17,814 bases of DNA from Gemmatimonadota bacterium. GTDB lineage: Bacteria; Gemmatimonadota; Gemmatimonadetes; Gemmatimonadales; GWC2-71-9. Under the pieces are notes generated by a model. It was not told the DNA's origin and ran no database searches. It worked only from the letters and a program-made list of their open reading frames with translations. Positions 6,103 through 13,886 of this stretch are shown here, piece by piece; within the stretch, counting starts at the first letter, position 1, and the number at the start of each line of letters is the position of its first letter. Made by a program: the position numbers and the translations under genes. The stretch spans positions 1-17,814 of the forward strand of contig JAGGAG010000032.1 of the NCBI GenBank assembly GCA_017889745.1, written 5' to 3'.

Positions 6103-7073
6103 CCCCCACGCGCCAACCGCTCGTCAGCGTCATCATGCCCACCTACAACCACGGCCGCTACATCGCGGACGCGGTGCACAGCATCCTGAACCAGACGTTC
6201 GGTGACTTCGAGATCGTCGTGGTGGACGACGGTTCGACGGACGACACGCCTGCGATCCTGGCACGTGTCGCGGACCCGCGCCTCAGGGTGGTACGACAGG
6301 AAAACGCCGGGACCCCGGTCGCGCGCAACCGGGGACGGGCGGAGGCTCGAGGACAGTACATCGCGTGGCTCGACTCCGACGATCTCTGGCGGCCAACGTT
6401 CCTCGAGCGGCACCTTGCCGTGCTGGAGGCGGAGCCCGAACTCGGCTTCTCGTTCGCGAACTTCGTGCGGTTCGCGGATGGTGAGTTGCTCCCGGGGACC
6501 CAGTTCGACCTGGTGCCGCGACTGCGGCAGCTCCCCACGCGCGCGGCTCGGGGTGGCGGCGCACGCGTCATCGAGATGGACACCTTCGCCGCACTGGCTC
6601 CCTGCCCCGACGTGCCAGGCTGGATGCAGGCCAGCCTGTACCGCCGCGCCGCCATGGAAGGGTGCCAGTCGAGGCGAGGTGTACGACCGGCCGAGGACCT
6701 GTACCTGCTCCTCCAGATCTACGCTCGCGGGATGCCGGCCGCTTACCTCGACGAGGTGCTGATAGAGGTGCGGCGGCATGGCAAGAACAGCTACAACAGC
6801 GGCGACCAGATCCGCGAGGCGGTGCTGCGCACCCTGCACCTGGTCAATGCGGACATCGCGCTCTCGCCGACGCAGCGTGAAATCCTGCATCGACGGATCG
6901 GCGATGAGTACTGCCGGCGCGGCTGGCGCCATTTCTGGTCGCACGACACCGGGCGGGCCAGGCAGTATTACACGGACTCGCTTGCCTGGCCCGGCACCAA
7001 GGTAGCGGCGCTGACCCACCTTGCCATGCTGCCGTTCCTGCCGCTGCTTCCGCGGCGCGAGCCGGTGTTCTGA
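6099..7073 (+). CDS. Family 2 glycosyltransferase
   Basis: A 324-residue GT-A enzyme, probably soluble or peripheral. Motifs: LVSVIMPTYNHGRYI (8-22), VVDDGSTDDT (41-50), NAGTPVARNRG, the metal-binding DSD in AWLDSDDLW (D92, D94), and PAEDLYLLLQI with the ED pair of the catalytic base region. It would transfer one sugar to the lipid-linked repeat unit. The tail has a short hydrophobic stretch (about 303-316) that could touch the membrane. Its GTG start (6099) overlaps the TGA of HMG-CoA lyase by 3 nt, so translation is probably coupled to that metabolic gene. The opening residues VTPTRQPLVSVIMP fit a normal GT2 start. A hairpin follows its stop directly. Confidence 0.92.
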   Translation: MTPTRQPLVSVIMPTYNHGRYIADAVHSILNQTFGDFEIVVVDDGSTDDTPAILARVADPRLRVVRQENAGTPVARNRGRAEARGQYIAWLDSDDLWRPTFLERHLAVLEAEPELGFSFANFVRFADGELLPGTQFDLVPRLRQLPTRAARGGGARVIEMDTFAALAPCPDVPGWMQASLYRRAAMEGCQSRRGVRPAEDLYLLLQIYARGMPAAYLDEVLIEVRRHGKNSYNSGDQIREAVLRTLHLVNADIALSPTQREILHRRIGDEYCRRGWRHFWSHDTGRARQYYTDSLAWPGTKVAALTHLAMLPFLPLLPRREPVF

Positions 7074-7106
7074 TCGGCGCCAGCGCGTTGCCTTGCTGGG
7101 TGCCGA
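7074..7106 (+). terminator. Hairpin after the GT2 stop, likely terminator
   Basis: TCGGCGCCAGC (7074-7084) pairs with GCTGGGTGCCGA (7095-7106): 11 pairs including one G-U, a single bulged G and a 10-nt loop. It begins at the base after the GT2 stop codon. There is no T-tract, so it may act as a Rho-independent pause or an mRNA 3' stabiliser instead of a strong terminator. Confidence 0.45.
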
Positions 7107-7122
7107 CAGGGCGCACTAACTT
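7093..7122 (+). promoter_or_regulatory. Candidate promoter for scoAB
   Basis: TTGCTG (7093-7098) and TAACTT (7117-7122) are 18 bp apart, 33 nt ahead of the scoA GTG. The -10 region TAACTTCGAT resembles TACCTTCGAT ahead of the methyltransferase gene. The -35 box lies in the descending arm of the preceding hairpin. Box matches to the sigma-70 consensus are weak. Confidence 0.35.
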
Positions 7123-7155
7123 CGATCCTCGCTTCCCTCCCGAGGTCAACACGCA

Positions 7156-7851
7156 GTGAGCAAGGTCATAGCGGACGCCCGCAGCGCCGTCGCGGATCTC
7201 CCCGAAGGAGCCACGCTGCTGGTGGGAGGCTTCGGGCTGTGCGGCATCCCGGAGGAGCTCATCGAGGCCGTGCGGGACTTGGGCCCGAAGGACCTCACCA
7301 TCGTCAGCAACAACGCGGGAACCACCCAGTTCGGCCTGGTCCAGCTGCTGCGCAACAACCAGGTGCGGAAGGTGATGGCGAGCTATGTGGGAGAGAACGA
7401 CGTCTTCGAGCAACTGATGCTCTCGGGCACGCTGGACGTCGAGCTCGTTCCGCAAGGCACGCTGGCGGAGCGGCTGCGGGCAGGCGGCGCCGGCATCCCC
7501 GGCTTCTACACGGCCACCGGCGTCAACACGCTCGTGGCCACCGGCAAGGAGACCCGGGCGTTCGACGGCCGGGAGTACATCCTGGAACGGGGCATTACGG
7601 GAGAGTTCGCGCTGGTGCACGCGTGGAAGGGAGACACCGACGGCAACCTCGTGTACCGCAAGACGGCGCGGAACTTCAACCCGCTGGTGGCCATGGCGGG
7701 GCGCATCACGGTGGCCGAGGTGGAGGAACTGGTTCCGGCCGGGCAGCTCGACCCCGACGCGATCCACACGCCGGGGATCTTCGTGCAGCGCGTGGTGGTG
7801 TGCCGCGAAAACGCCAAGCGGATCGAGCGCCGCACGGTGCGAAAGGGCTGA
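7156..7851 (+). CDS. scoA: 3-oxoacid CoA-transferase, subunit A (succinyl-CoA type)
   Basis: A 231-residue alpha subunit of a family I CoA-transferase, which with ScoB moves CoA between succinyl-CoA (or another acyl-CoA) and acetoacetate. Seen: the CoA-binding glycine-rich motif GGFGLCGIP (24-32), SNNAGTT, the oxyanion-side segment GGAGIPGFYTATGVNT, and FNPLVAMAG. Length and motifs fit ScoA/PcaI/AtoD. Succinyl-CoA is the likely donor because of the match to SCOT-type subunits and the HMG-CoA lyase nearby, but AtoD-type use of acetyl-CoA cannot be excluded. The GTG at 7156 has GAGG about 10 nt upstream and is preceded by a candidate promoter. The gene ends 2 nt before scoB. Confidence 0.94.
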   Translation: MSKVIADARSAVADLPEGATLLVGGFGLCGIPEELIEAVRDLGPKDLTIVSNNAGTTQFGLVQLLRNNQVRKVMASYVGENDVFEQLMLSGTLDVELVPQGTLAERLRAGGAGIPGFYTATGVNTLVATGKETRAFDGREYILERGITGEFALVHAWKGDTDGNLVYRKTARNFNPLVAMAGRITVAEVEELVPAGQLDPDAIHTPGIFVQRVVVCRENAKRIERRTVRKG

Positions 7852-7853
7852 CC

Positions 7854-8501
7854 ATGGATGTCCGCGAAGTGATCGCCCGCCGCGCCGCACAGGAGCTGCG
7901 CGCGCTGACGCCCGCCACCGGATACTACGTGAACCTGGGCATCGGGATGCCGACGCTGGTAGCGAACCACGTGCCCGCCGGAGTGCCCGTCGTGCTCCAA
8001 TCGGAGAACGGCATGCTCGGGGTCGGGCCGTACCCGCGCGAGAGCGAAGTGGACGCCGACCTCATCAATGCGGGCAAGGAGACGGTGAGCGAGCTGCCCG
8101 GATGCAGCTACTTCGACAGCGCCCTCAGCTTCGCGATGATCCGAGGGGGCCACGTGCCGCTCTCGATCCTCGGCGCGCTGCAGGTGTCGCGCGAGGGAGA
8201 CCTGGCCAACTGGATGGTGCCGGGCAAGATGGTGAAGGGAATGGGCGGCGCCATGGACCTGGTGGCCGGCTCGCGCCGGGTGGTGGTGATCATGGAGCAC
8301 TGCACCCGCGACGGCGGCCCCAAGATCCTGGACCGGTGTACGCTGCCGCTCACCGGCCGGCGCTGCGTGGACCGCATCATTACGGAGCGCGCGGTGATCG
8401 ACGTGACACCGACCGGGCTCGTGCTGGTGGAAGTCTCCGACGGGGAAACCTTCGATTCGGTGCAGGCGGTCACGGAGCCGGTACTTCGACGGGCGTCCTG
8501 A
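7854..8501 (+). CDS. scoB: 3-oxoacid CoA-transferase, subunit B
   Basis: A 215-residue beta subunit. It carries the catalytic glutamate in QSENGMLG (E51), which forms the glutamyl-CoA thioester intermediate, preceded by NLGIGMPTLVANHVP (27-41) and followed by INAGKETVSELPG, GALQVS, NWMVPGKMVKGMGGAMDL and the tail TLPLTGRRCVDRIITE. The length is normal for ScoB/PcaJ. The ATG at 7854 has AAAGGG 6 nt upstream and lies 2 nt after the scoA stop, so the two subunits are made from one operon. Its last 32 nt overlap, tail to tail, with the acyltransferase gene on the other strand, so the last ten residues are encoded in DNA read on both strands. Confidence 0.95.
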   Translation: MDVREVIARRAAQELRALTPATGYYVNLGIGMPTLVANHVPAGVPVVLQSENGMLGVGPYPRESEVDADLINAGKETVSELPGCSYFDSALSFAMIRGGHVPLSILGALQVSREGDLANWMVPGKMVKGMGGAMDLVAGSRRVVVIMEHCTRDGGPKILDRCTLPLTGRRCVDRIITERAVIDVTPTGLVLVEVSDGETFDSVQAVTEPVLRRAS

Positions 8502-9639
8502 GCGCAGGGGCCACCGCCCCGGTGCCCAGACGCGTCGGCAGGGTGACGCGCTTCGAAAACCGGAGTGAGGGACGCTCGATGAGTCGCCATCCCAGCCAGC
8601 CCACGGTGACGGCGGACCCCACTGCCGCCACCCAGGTCAGCATGCCGACCAGGGGCGGGAGCGAATTGCCGGCGAAGTGCTGGGCCAGGGACACGACGCG
8701 CCAGCCCACCGATGCGTGGTAGAGGTAGAGGCTGTATGAGATCGCGCCGAGGAATTGCAGCGGCCGCTGGTCGAAGTGGCGATCGAAGCCGGGACGCATG
8801 GCACTGAGCAGGCACAACGTGCTCACGCCGACCGTGATCACGATCTCGACGGGTGAATCCGGGTGCCTCGCCATCAGCGCGTTGGCGACCCACGTGAGCA
8901 CGAGCACGGGAAAGCGGACGACGCCGGCAACCACCCACCAGGCAACGACGCCGGTGAAGAACTCATACCACCGGTCGAGCGCCACGCCACGATGCACCCC
9001 GGTGATCCATCCGTGGTGCGTGCCGATGGACGCGAAGAAGAGGGCCGTGAACAGCAGCACCAGCCCGGCGGTCGCAACGCGCCGCCCGGCCCATTGCGCC
9101 AGCAGGTGCCCGGTCACGAGGATCCCGACGAAGGTCAGGTAGAACTGGAACTCGTAGCAGAGGGTCCAGAAGATCGCGATGAGGTGTCCGTAACCGAGAA
9201 TGTCCTGCAGGTAGACCAGGTGGGCGGCGAGCTGGGCCACCGAAGGCACGGGTGTCGCCAGCGAAGGGATCAGCGCCAGTCCGAGGTATATGAGCAGGAC
9301 CTCGAGCGCGATTGCAGACCAGTAGGGCGGATCGAGCCGGATGGAGCGGCGCAGGGTGAAGCGGCCGAGGTAGCCAGGGGTCATCGATCCGTCGCGCACC
9401 GACCGGGCGATCACGAACCCGCTCAGCACGAAGAAGACATTCACCCCGAAATGGCCACCTTCGGCGAGGCGACGTACCGCGTCCGGAAGCCAGGATTGCT
9501 CTCCCCGGTTGAGAGCTCCCTGCACGTGATAGAACACGACCGCAAGCGCGGCAACGCCACGCAACGCATCGACGGTGCGGAGCCGGGGTTGGGCCCCGGG
9601 CGGAGGGATGTTCTCAGGGTGTGCTTCCTGTTCACTCAT
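8470..9639 (-). CDS. Membrane acyltransferase, acyltransferase-3 family (OafA-like)
   Basis: A 389-residue integral membrane protein with about ten hydrophobic segments. The family signature RTVDALRGVAALAVVFYH (21-38) contains the R-X10-H motif (R27, H38). FGVNVFFVLSGFVIARS and LRRSIRLDPPYW follow, and AISYSLYLYHASVG lies near the C-terminal end. Family role: moves an acyl group, often acetyl, across the membrane and onto a sugar. There is no fused SGNH domain; a separate SGNH hydrolase gene lies at the right edge of the window. The ATG at 9639 has only a weak GAGTG upstream. The 3' end overlaps scoB by 32 nt. The short divergent gap to the GT-C gene (9640-9716) must hold both promoters; no convincing boxes were found there. 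Confidence 0.9.
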   Translation of the reverse strand: MSEQEAHPENIPPPGAQPRLRTVDALRGVAALAVVFYHVQGALNRGEQSWLPDAVRRLAEGGHFGVNVFFVLSGFVIARSVRDGSMTPGYLGRFTLRRSIRLDPPYWSAIALEVLLIYLGLALIPSLATPVPSVAQLAAHLVYLQDILGYGHLIAIFWTLCYEFQFYLTFVGILVTGHLLAQWAGRRVATAGLVLLFTALFFASIGTHHGWITGVHRGVALDRWYEFFTGVVAWWVVAGVVRFPVLVLTWVANALMARHPDSPVEIVITVGVSTLCLLSAMRPGFDRHFDQRPLQFLGAISYSLYLYHASVGWRVVSLAQHFAGNSLPPLVGMLTWVAAVGSAVTVGWLGWRLIERPSLRFSKRVTLPTRLGTGAVAPALRTPVEVPAP

Positions 9640-9716
9640 GGCACACTCAGTGCAACAGCATGGTATTTCCCCAACCCGGGCAGCGCGTGACCGCAGGAGA
9701 ATCGCCAGACGCCTTG

Positions 9717-11231
9717 ATGAATGAAAGGAGCGCAGGCGCGGCCGTCGCCGGTCCGGGCGCTTTTGAGCGTTCCGACCGAACCATCCTGCTCGTCATCCTG
9801 GCCGTGAGCGCGCTGCTCCGGCTGCCCGGGATCTGGCAGTTCGAGGTCTGGCAGGACGAGATCTACTCAATTTACGAGGCGCGCGACCTGATCCATTCGC
9901 CATTCGGTCCCGGCGGCATGGAGCTCCGTCCCCTCTACTTACTGGCACTGCACCCCCTGACGATGATGGCCCCGCGGGCCATCGTGCTGCTCCGGCTGCC
10001 CTCGCTGATCTTCGGGCTCCTGGGCATCGCGGCGACATGGTCGCTCGCCTACCGGAATCTCGGCCGTAATGCCGCCCTGGTGGCCGCGGGCGTTCTGGCC
10101 GTCCTGCCGCTGCACATCAACGCCTCACAGATCATCCGGTACTGGTCGCTCATCTACCTGCTGGGAGCGCTGTACGCGGGTGCGCTGCTCCGGGCGCTCG
10201 CCAGCGACCGGCGCCGGGACCACCTGATGGTGCTGCTGTGGCTGCTGCTGGGCACGCTGACCCACCCCACCTTCGCCATAACGGCCGTGGGCATGACCCT
10301 GGCCGCGCACCTCGTGCGGAACGACGGCGGCTTCGGCTGGCGCTGGCCCACGTCCGGCGCCTGGCGCCTGACGTGGGTACCCGCGGTAGTCCTCCTGCTG
10401 CTGTTCTACGCCGGGCTGTGGCTGTTCTTCACGACGGAGCGGCTGGTCGGTGAGGCGGCGGGGTCCCCGGAACGACTGGTTCCTGCGCTGGCGTTCAACC
10501 TGTCCCCGGCCCTGGTGACGGCGAGCGCGCTCGGCGTACTCTGCCTGGTGACGCGGCGTGACGCCATCACGCGACGATTCGGCCTCATGGGCACGCTGGG
10601 CGCGCTCGTCTCGGTCGTGACACTCTTCGTCGGGGGAACCCTCCGTTTCCTGCCAGTATCAGTGCTCTACGTGTCGGCGGCGTTCCCGCTGCTGGTCAGC
10701 GCCGCGGGTGCGCTGCCTTCCTGCTTCGCCACGACCGCGCCGGCACGGCGACGTGCCGCGGTCGCGCTCCTCCTCGTGCTCGTGGCGGGACTCGCCCCAA
10801 GCACGGTTTCGCACCTCAATGACGGTTCCCGTTTCGACTACCGTCCGGCGCTCGGCCGGGTCCAGGCAGTAGATCCCGGCGGCACGGTGGTGTTGTGGCC
10901 CCTCGTCCAGGCGACGTGGGCGGCACCTGGCCTCAAGGGCGTCGAGCTCCGCAGCTCCACGACCGTGTCGCTGTTCGATTCCCTGCTTGCGGCACGCGAC
11001 CGGTACTGGGTCATCACGTCACGACGGCGGTATGGTCTGATCGGCGATGCGGACGGGCGCAAGCAGCAGTGGCTGTCCCGGCACTGCGACCGCATCCTGA
11101 CCACCGCCAGGCCACGCTACGACTTCGAAGAGTACGTGGCGATGCTGTGGGAATGCCGTGCCGGGGGCCCCTCTTCCATCAAGGCAGCACAGCCGGGCCA
11201 GGACGCGCGTCCGCTGCCGGACCGCGACTGA
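9717..11231 (+). CDS. GT-C membrane glycosyltransferase, ArnT/PMT (GT39/GT83)-like
   Basis: A 504-residue membrane protein with about ten transmembrane segments in the first three quarters and a soluble C-terminal part. The first non-cytoplasmic loop holds WQDEIYSIYEARD, whose DE pair (D47, E48 from this start) is the catalytic-site position of lipid-linked GT-C enzymes. Repeated hydrophobic spans follow (SLAYRNLGRNAALVAAG, LGTLTHPTFAITAVG). Such enzymes use a polyprenyl-phosphate sugar on the outer face of the membrane. The substrate is unknown, and a role in glycan modification after flipping is an inference. The ATG at 9717 is chosen because the earlier in-frame ATGs (9621, 9660) give an atypical head and one overlaps the acyltransferase. 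An AGGAG at 9692-9696 is too far to assign. A GTG at 9687 is possible. Confidence 0.8.
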   Translation: MNERSAGAAVAGPGAFERSDRTILLVILAVSALLRLPGIWQFEVWQDEIYSIYEARDLIHSPFGPGGMELRPLYLLALHPLTMMAPRAIVLLRLPSLIFGLLGIAATWSLAYRNLGRNAALVAAGVLAVLPLHINASQIIRYWSLIYLLGALYAGALLRALASDRRRDHLMVLLWLLLGTLTHPTFAITAVGMTLAAHLVRNDGGFGWRWPTSGAWRLTWVPAVVLLLLFYAGLWLFFTTERLVGEAAGSPERLVPALAFNLSPALVTASALGVLCLVTRRDAITRRFGLMGTLGALVSVVTLFVGGTLRFLPVSVLYVSAAFPLLVSAAGALPSCFATTAPARRRAAVALLLVLVAGLAPSTVSHLNDGSRFDYRPALGRVQAVDPGGTVVLWPLVQATWAAPGLKGVELRSSTTVSLFDSLLAARDRYWVITSRRRYGLIGDADGRKQQWLSRHCDRILTTARPRYDFEEYVAMLWECRAGGPSSIKAAQPGQDARPLPDRD

Positions 11232-11253
11232 CCCTGCCCGCCATCATCCGCTC

Positions 11254-12759
11254 ATGTCGCTGACGGCCCCCGCCGGCACCGCTTCCTTCAAGCGGCTGGG
11301 TCGCGAGACCATGACCTACGGTCTCGGGGTCATCCTGGGCCGCGCCGTCAGCTTCCTCATGCTGCCGGTGTATACCCGATTCCTGACGCCGGCCGACTAC
11401 GGGATCATGCAGTTGCTCGACCTGACCGTCGACGTGGCCGCCATCTTCTTCACGGCCGGTGCGAGCTCCGGCGTGCAGCGCTTCTACTTCAAGACCACCG
11501 ATCCGGCAGCCCGGGCACGGCTCCTCTCCACCACGTTCTTCCTGGTCCTGGGCCTCGGCTGCGCGGGTGCGCTCACGCTCGCGACGCTGTCCCCGCTGAT
11601 CTGGAAGTACGGCCTGCGCGAGGCCGGGAAGCCCTGGTACCTCCTGATCGCGGCGGCGACTTTCGCCCTCGGCATGACGGTCACGATGCCGCTGAATTTC
11701 GCACAGACCACGCAGCGTGCGCGCCTGTACCTGGGCGTCTCGATGACCAAGCTGGTCCTGCAATTGTCCATGAATATCGTGTTCGTGGTGGTGCTCAAGG
11801 CCGGCGTCGCGGGACTGCTGTACAGCACCCTGATCACCAACCTGCTCCTGGGCTCCGTGCTCACCGTGTGGCTGCTTCGCCAGACCGGATTCCAGTTCGA
11901 CCGGCAGGTGGTGCGCGACCTGCGCCGGTTCGGCGTGCCGTACCAGCTGACCTGGGCGGGGAGCTTCCTGCTGACGTTCGGCGACCGCTTCTTCCTGCAG
12001 GCAGGCCCGGGCATCGCGGCCGTGGGGCTCTACAGCATGGCGTACCAGTTCGGGTTCCTGCTTTCGCAGCTGGGCGCGACACCATTCCTCAACGCGTGGA
12101 ATCCGCACCGGCACCAGCTCGTGCCCCGCCCGAAGGAGGAGCGCGACAGCCACTATGACCGCGGCTTCTTCTACTTCAACCTCCTGCTCATCACCGTGGC
12201 CTTTGGAATCGCCGTGTTCATCAGGCCGGTCCTCAAGGTCATGACCACCCCGGAGTTCCACCCGGCGGCCTACCTGGTGCCGATCATCCTGCTGGCGTAC
12301 GTGGCGGAGGCGTGGGCCGAGGTGTTCCGTTTCGCCTTCGACGTCACCGAGCGCACCCGCTATTCGACCTACGCCACCTGGATCGTGGTCGCCGTCGTGC
12401 TGGTGCTGTACACGGTGCTGATCCCGCGCTATGGCGCCTACGGCGCAGCGGTGGCGACGGTCCTCGGCTTCTCGCTGCGGGCGACCCTCGTGTACCTCTG
12501 GGCGCAGCGTCTCTGGCCGATTCGCTATCGCTGGCGGCGTCACCTGACGCTGCTGGGGCTCGGGATCGCCGGGGCCACGGTCACCTGGGTGATGCCGAAC
12601 ATGGCCATCGCAGCCCAGGTGGGCGTCGGCGTCCTCGCCGTGCTGGCATACTTCGGGGCTGTCTACCTGCTGCTGCTGGACGACGAGGAGCGGGGGCTGA
12701 TCAAGCGGATGGCGGGTTCACCGGGGACGGCGTGGGCGATCGCGACCAAGGAGTCGTGA
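11254..12759 (+). CDS. Oligosaccharide flippase (Wzx-like, MOP superfamily)
   Basis: A 501-residue polytopic protein with about 12-14 hydrophobic segments. The start GRETMTYGLGVILGRAVSF and LPVYTRFLTPADYGIMQLLD are characteristic of the polysaccharide biosynthesis/flippase family. GSFLLTFGDRFFL and GLYSMAYQFGFLLSQLG are the equivalent repeats in the second half, and charged residues occur inside several helices. It would move the lipid-linked repeat unit to the outer face of the inner membrane. It follows the GT-C gene by 22 nt, so the two are probably co-transcribed. The ATG at 11254 is chosen because the residues upstream in frame overlap the GT-C gene; no strong Shine-Dalgarno is present. 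The stop lies in a GAGTCGT-GAGTCGG repeat pair, followed by a hairpin. Confidence 0.92.
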   Translation: MSLTAPAGTASFKRLGRETMTYGLGVILGRAVSFLMLPVYTRFLTPADYGIMQLLDLTVDVAAIFFTAGASSGVQRFYFKTTDPAARARLLSTTFFLVLGLGCAGALTLATLSPLIWKYGLREAGKPWYLLIAAATFALGMTVTMPLNFAQTTQRARLYLGVSMTKLVLQLSMNIVFVVVLKAGVAGLLYSTLITNLLLGSVLTVWLLRQTGFQFDRQVVRDLRRFGVPYQLTWAGSFLLTFGDRFFLQAGPGIAAVGLYSMAYQFGFLLSQLGATPFLNAWNPHRHQLVPRPKEERDSHYDRGFFYFNLLLITVAFGIAVFIRPVLKVMTTPEFHPAAYLVPIILLAYVAEAWAEVFRFAFDVTERTRYSTYATWIVVAVVLVLYTVLIPRYGAYGAAVATVLGFSLRATLVYLWAQRLWPIRYRWRRHLTLLGLGIAGATVTWVMPNMAIAAQVGVGVLAVLAYFGAVYLLLLDDEERGLIKRMAGSPGTAWAIATKES

Positions 12760-12764
12760 GTCGG
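12751..12764 (+). repeat. Two-unit 7-nt repeat over the flippase stop codon
   Basis: GAGTCGT and GAGTCGG are adjacent 7-nt units. The stop TGA of the flippase gene spans the junction. They match the consensus of the arrays at 5213-5257 and 1792-1827. Two units alone could be chance; the position at a stop codon is what links it to the others. Confidence 0.4.
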
Positions 12765-12781
12765 CGGCCGTGAGCGGCCGC
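12764..12781. terminator. Hairpin between convergent flippase and GT4 genes
   Basis: GCGGCCG and CGGCCGC form a perfect 7-bp G+C stem around a TGAG loop, in the 26-nt gap between two converging genes. It can fold on both strands. There is no T-tract on either side, so termination would need more than the hairpin alone. Confidence 0.5.
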
Positions 12782-12785
12782 GCGA

Positions 12786-13886
12786 TCACGTCCTGATGCC
12801 GTAGGCCCGCTCGTAGGCCTCCGTCATGACCGCCGCGCTGAAGTCCCTTTCGGCGCGAGCGCGCGCGGCCGTGCCAAGCCGGTTGCGCAGGTTGGCGTCG
12901 CCCAGCAGGCGGCCGAGTGTGGTGGCAAGCTGCACCTCGTCGCCGGGGTCGGCAAGGAGTCCTTCCTTCCCTTCATCGATCGCTTCCGGAATGCCCGAGG
13001 CACGGGAGGCCACGATGGCCTTTCCGGCGAACATCGCCTCGAGCAACGCCATGGGCAGGCCCTCCCAGAGCGACGGCATGGCGTAGACATCGGCGGCGGC
13101 GAGGAGATCGGGGATGTCGCCACGGTGGCCAAGCAGGTGCACCCGATCGGCGATACCGGCCTCCACCGCGAACGCCCGCAGCCGCTGCTCCTCGTCACCC
13201 CGGCCGGCGATGGCGACGTGCCAGTTGCGGACGTCCTGTACCGCGAGGGCGCGCAGCAGGTGGATGTGCCCCTTCCGCGGCACCAGGTTGCCGACGGCCA
13301 GCACGAGCACGTCCCCGTCGGACAATCCGAACTCGGTCCGGACCGTCCCCCGCGTCCCGGCCGTGAAGGCGATACCGTTCGGAATGGTGCGCACTGACGA
13401 CGGCGTCATGCGCAGGGTCCTGACCAGGTGCGCGTGGGTGGCGCGCGACACCGCCACGACCGCGCGACTGGACGCGAACGCCAGACGCAGCGCGAGGCGC
13501 CGCTGCCACCGGGCGAGCACCTTCTCGCTGCCATGCATGGTGATGACGTGCGGAATCCCGACGCGGCGCGTGGCTGCGGCACCGTAGATGGCCATGGTGA
13601 ACTCATGGCTGTGCACGATCTCAATGGCGTGGCGCCGGAGCATGTCTACCATGCCCCGGAGGCAGTCGCGGTCGATCGGCTTCCGAAGCGAGAAGACGTC
13701 GGTGGCAAAGCCGCGCCGACGGAGTTCCCCTCCCAGCCAGCCGCAGCCGTTGTCAGGGCCGACGCAGAGCACGTGATGCCCCCGCCGGCGGAGTTCCTCC
13801 GCCAGCTGCATGAGCATGGTTTCCGCCCCGCCCGGCCCGTCCGACTCGAGCATGAGGGCGATCCGCCGGGGAGACGCCGCGGTCAC
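12786..13886 (-). CDS. Family 4 (GT-B) glycosyltransferase
   Basis: A 366-residue GT-B enzyme. N-terminal domain: GPGGAETMLMQLAEELRRRG (17-36) and IVHSHEF (90-96). C-terminal domain: VAVSRATHAHLVR, IPNGI, VGNLVPRKGHIHLLRAL (198-214), AIAGRGDEEQRL, and the donor-site EX7E motif with E275 and E283 in WEGLPMALLEAM, then SGIPEAIDEGKEGLLADPGD. It probably adds one sugar to the repeat unit. It is the last gene of the five-gene minus-strand operon. Its GTG start (13886) overlaps the upstream TGA (GTGA), which fixes the start. It resembles the GT4 at 2996-4150 in layout, but the two are clearly different in sequence. Confidence 0.92.
   Translation of the reverse strand: MTAASPRRIALMLESDGPGGAETMLMQLAEELRRRGHHVLCVGPDNGCGWLGGELRRRGFATDVFSLRKPIDRDCLRGMVDMLRRHAIEIVHSHEFTMAIYGAAATRRVGIPHVITMHGSEKVLARWQRRLALRLAFASSRAVVAVSRATHAHLVRTLRMTPSSVRTIPNGIAFTAGTRGTVRTEFGLSDGDVLVLAVGNLVPRKGHIHLLRALAVQDVRNWHVAIAGRGDEEQRLRAFAVEAGIADRVHLLGHRGDIPDLLAAADVYAMPSLWEGLPMALLEAMFAGKAIVASRASGIPEAIDEGKEGLLADPGDEVQLATTLGRLLGDANLRNRLGTAARARAERDFSAAVMTEAYERAYGIRT

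Noticed and set aside
6844..7890. Minus-strand open frame (348 codons) over the GT2 end and scoA
   Set aside because: Composition typical of an antisense shadow; scoA and the GT2 have intact family motifs on the other strand.
9640..9716. Promoters in the divergent gap between the acyltransferase and GT-C genes
   Set aside because: Only weak -10-like boxes (TACCAT on minus, TATTTC on plus) with no well-spaced -35 boxes, and a 4-bp palindrome too short to count. Promoters must be near, but I cannot place them.
11179..12543. Long minus-strand open frame (454 codons) opposite the flippase gene
   Set aside because: Rich in His, Gln, Arg and Glu with no domain or hydrophobic pattern, as expected for the antisense of a high-GC membrane-protein gene. 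The plus strand has clear flippase motifs.
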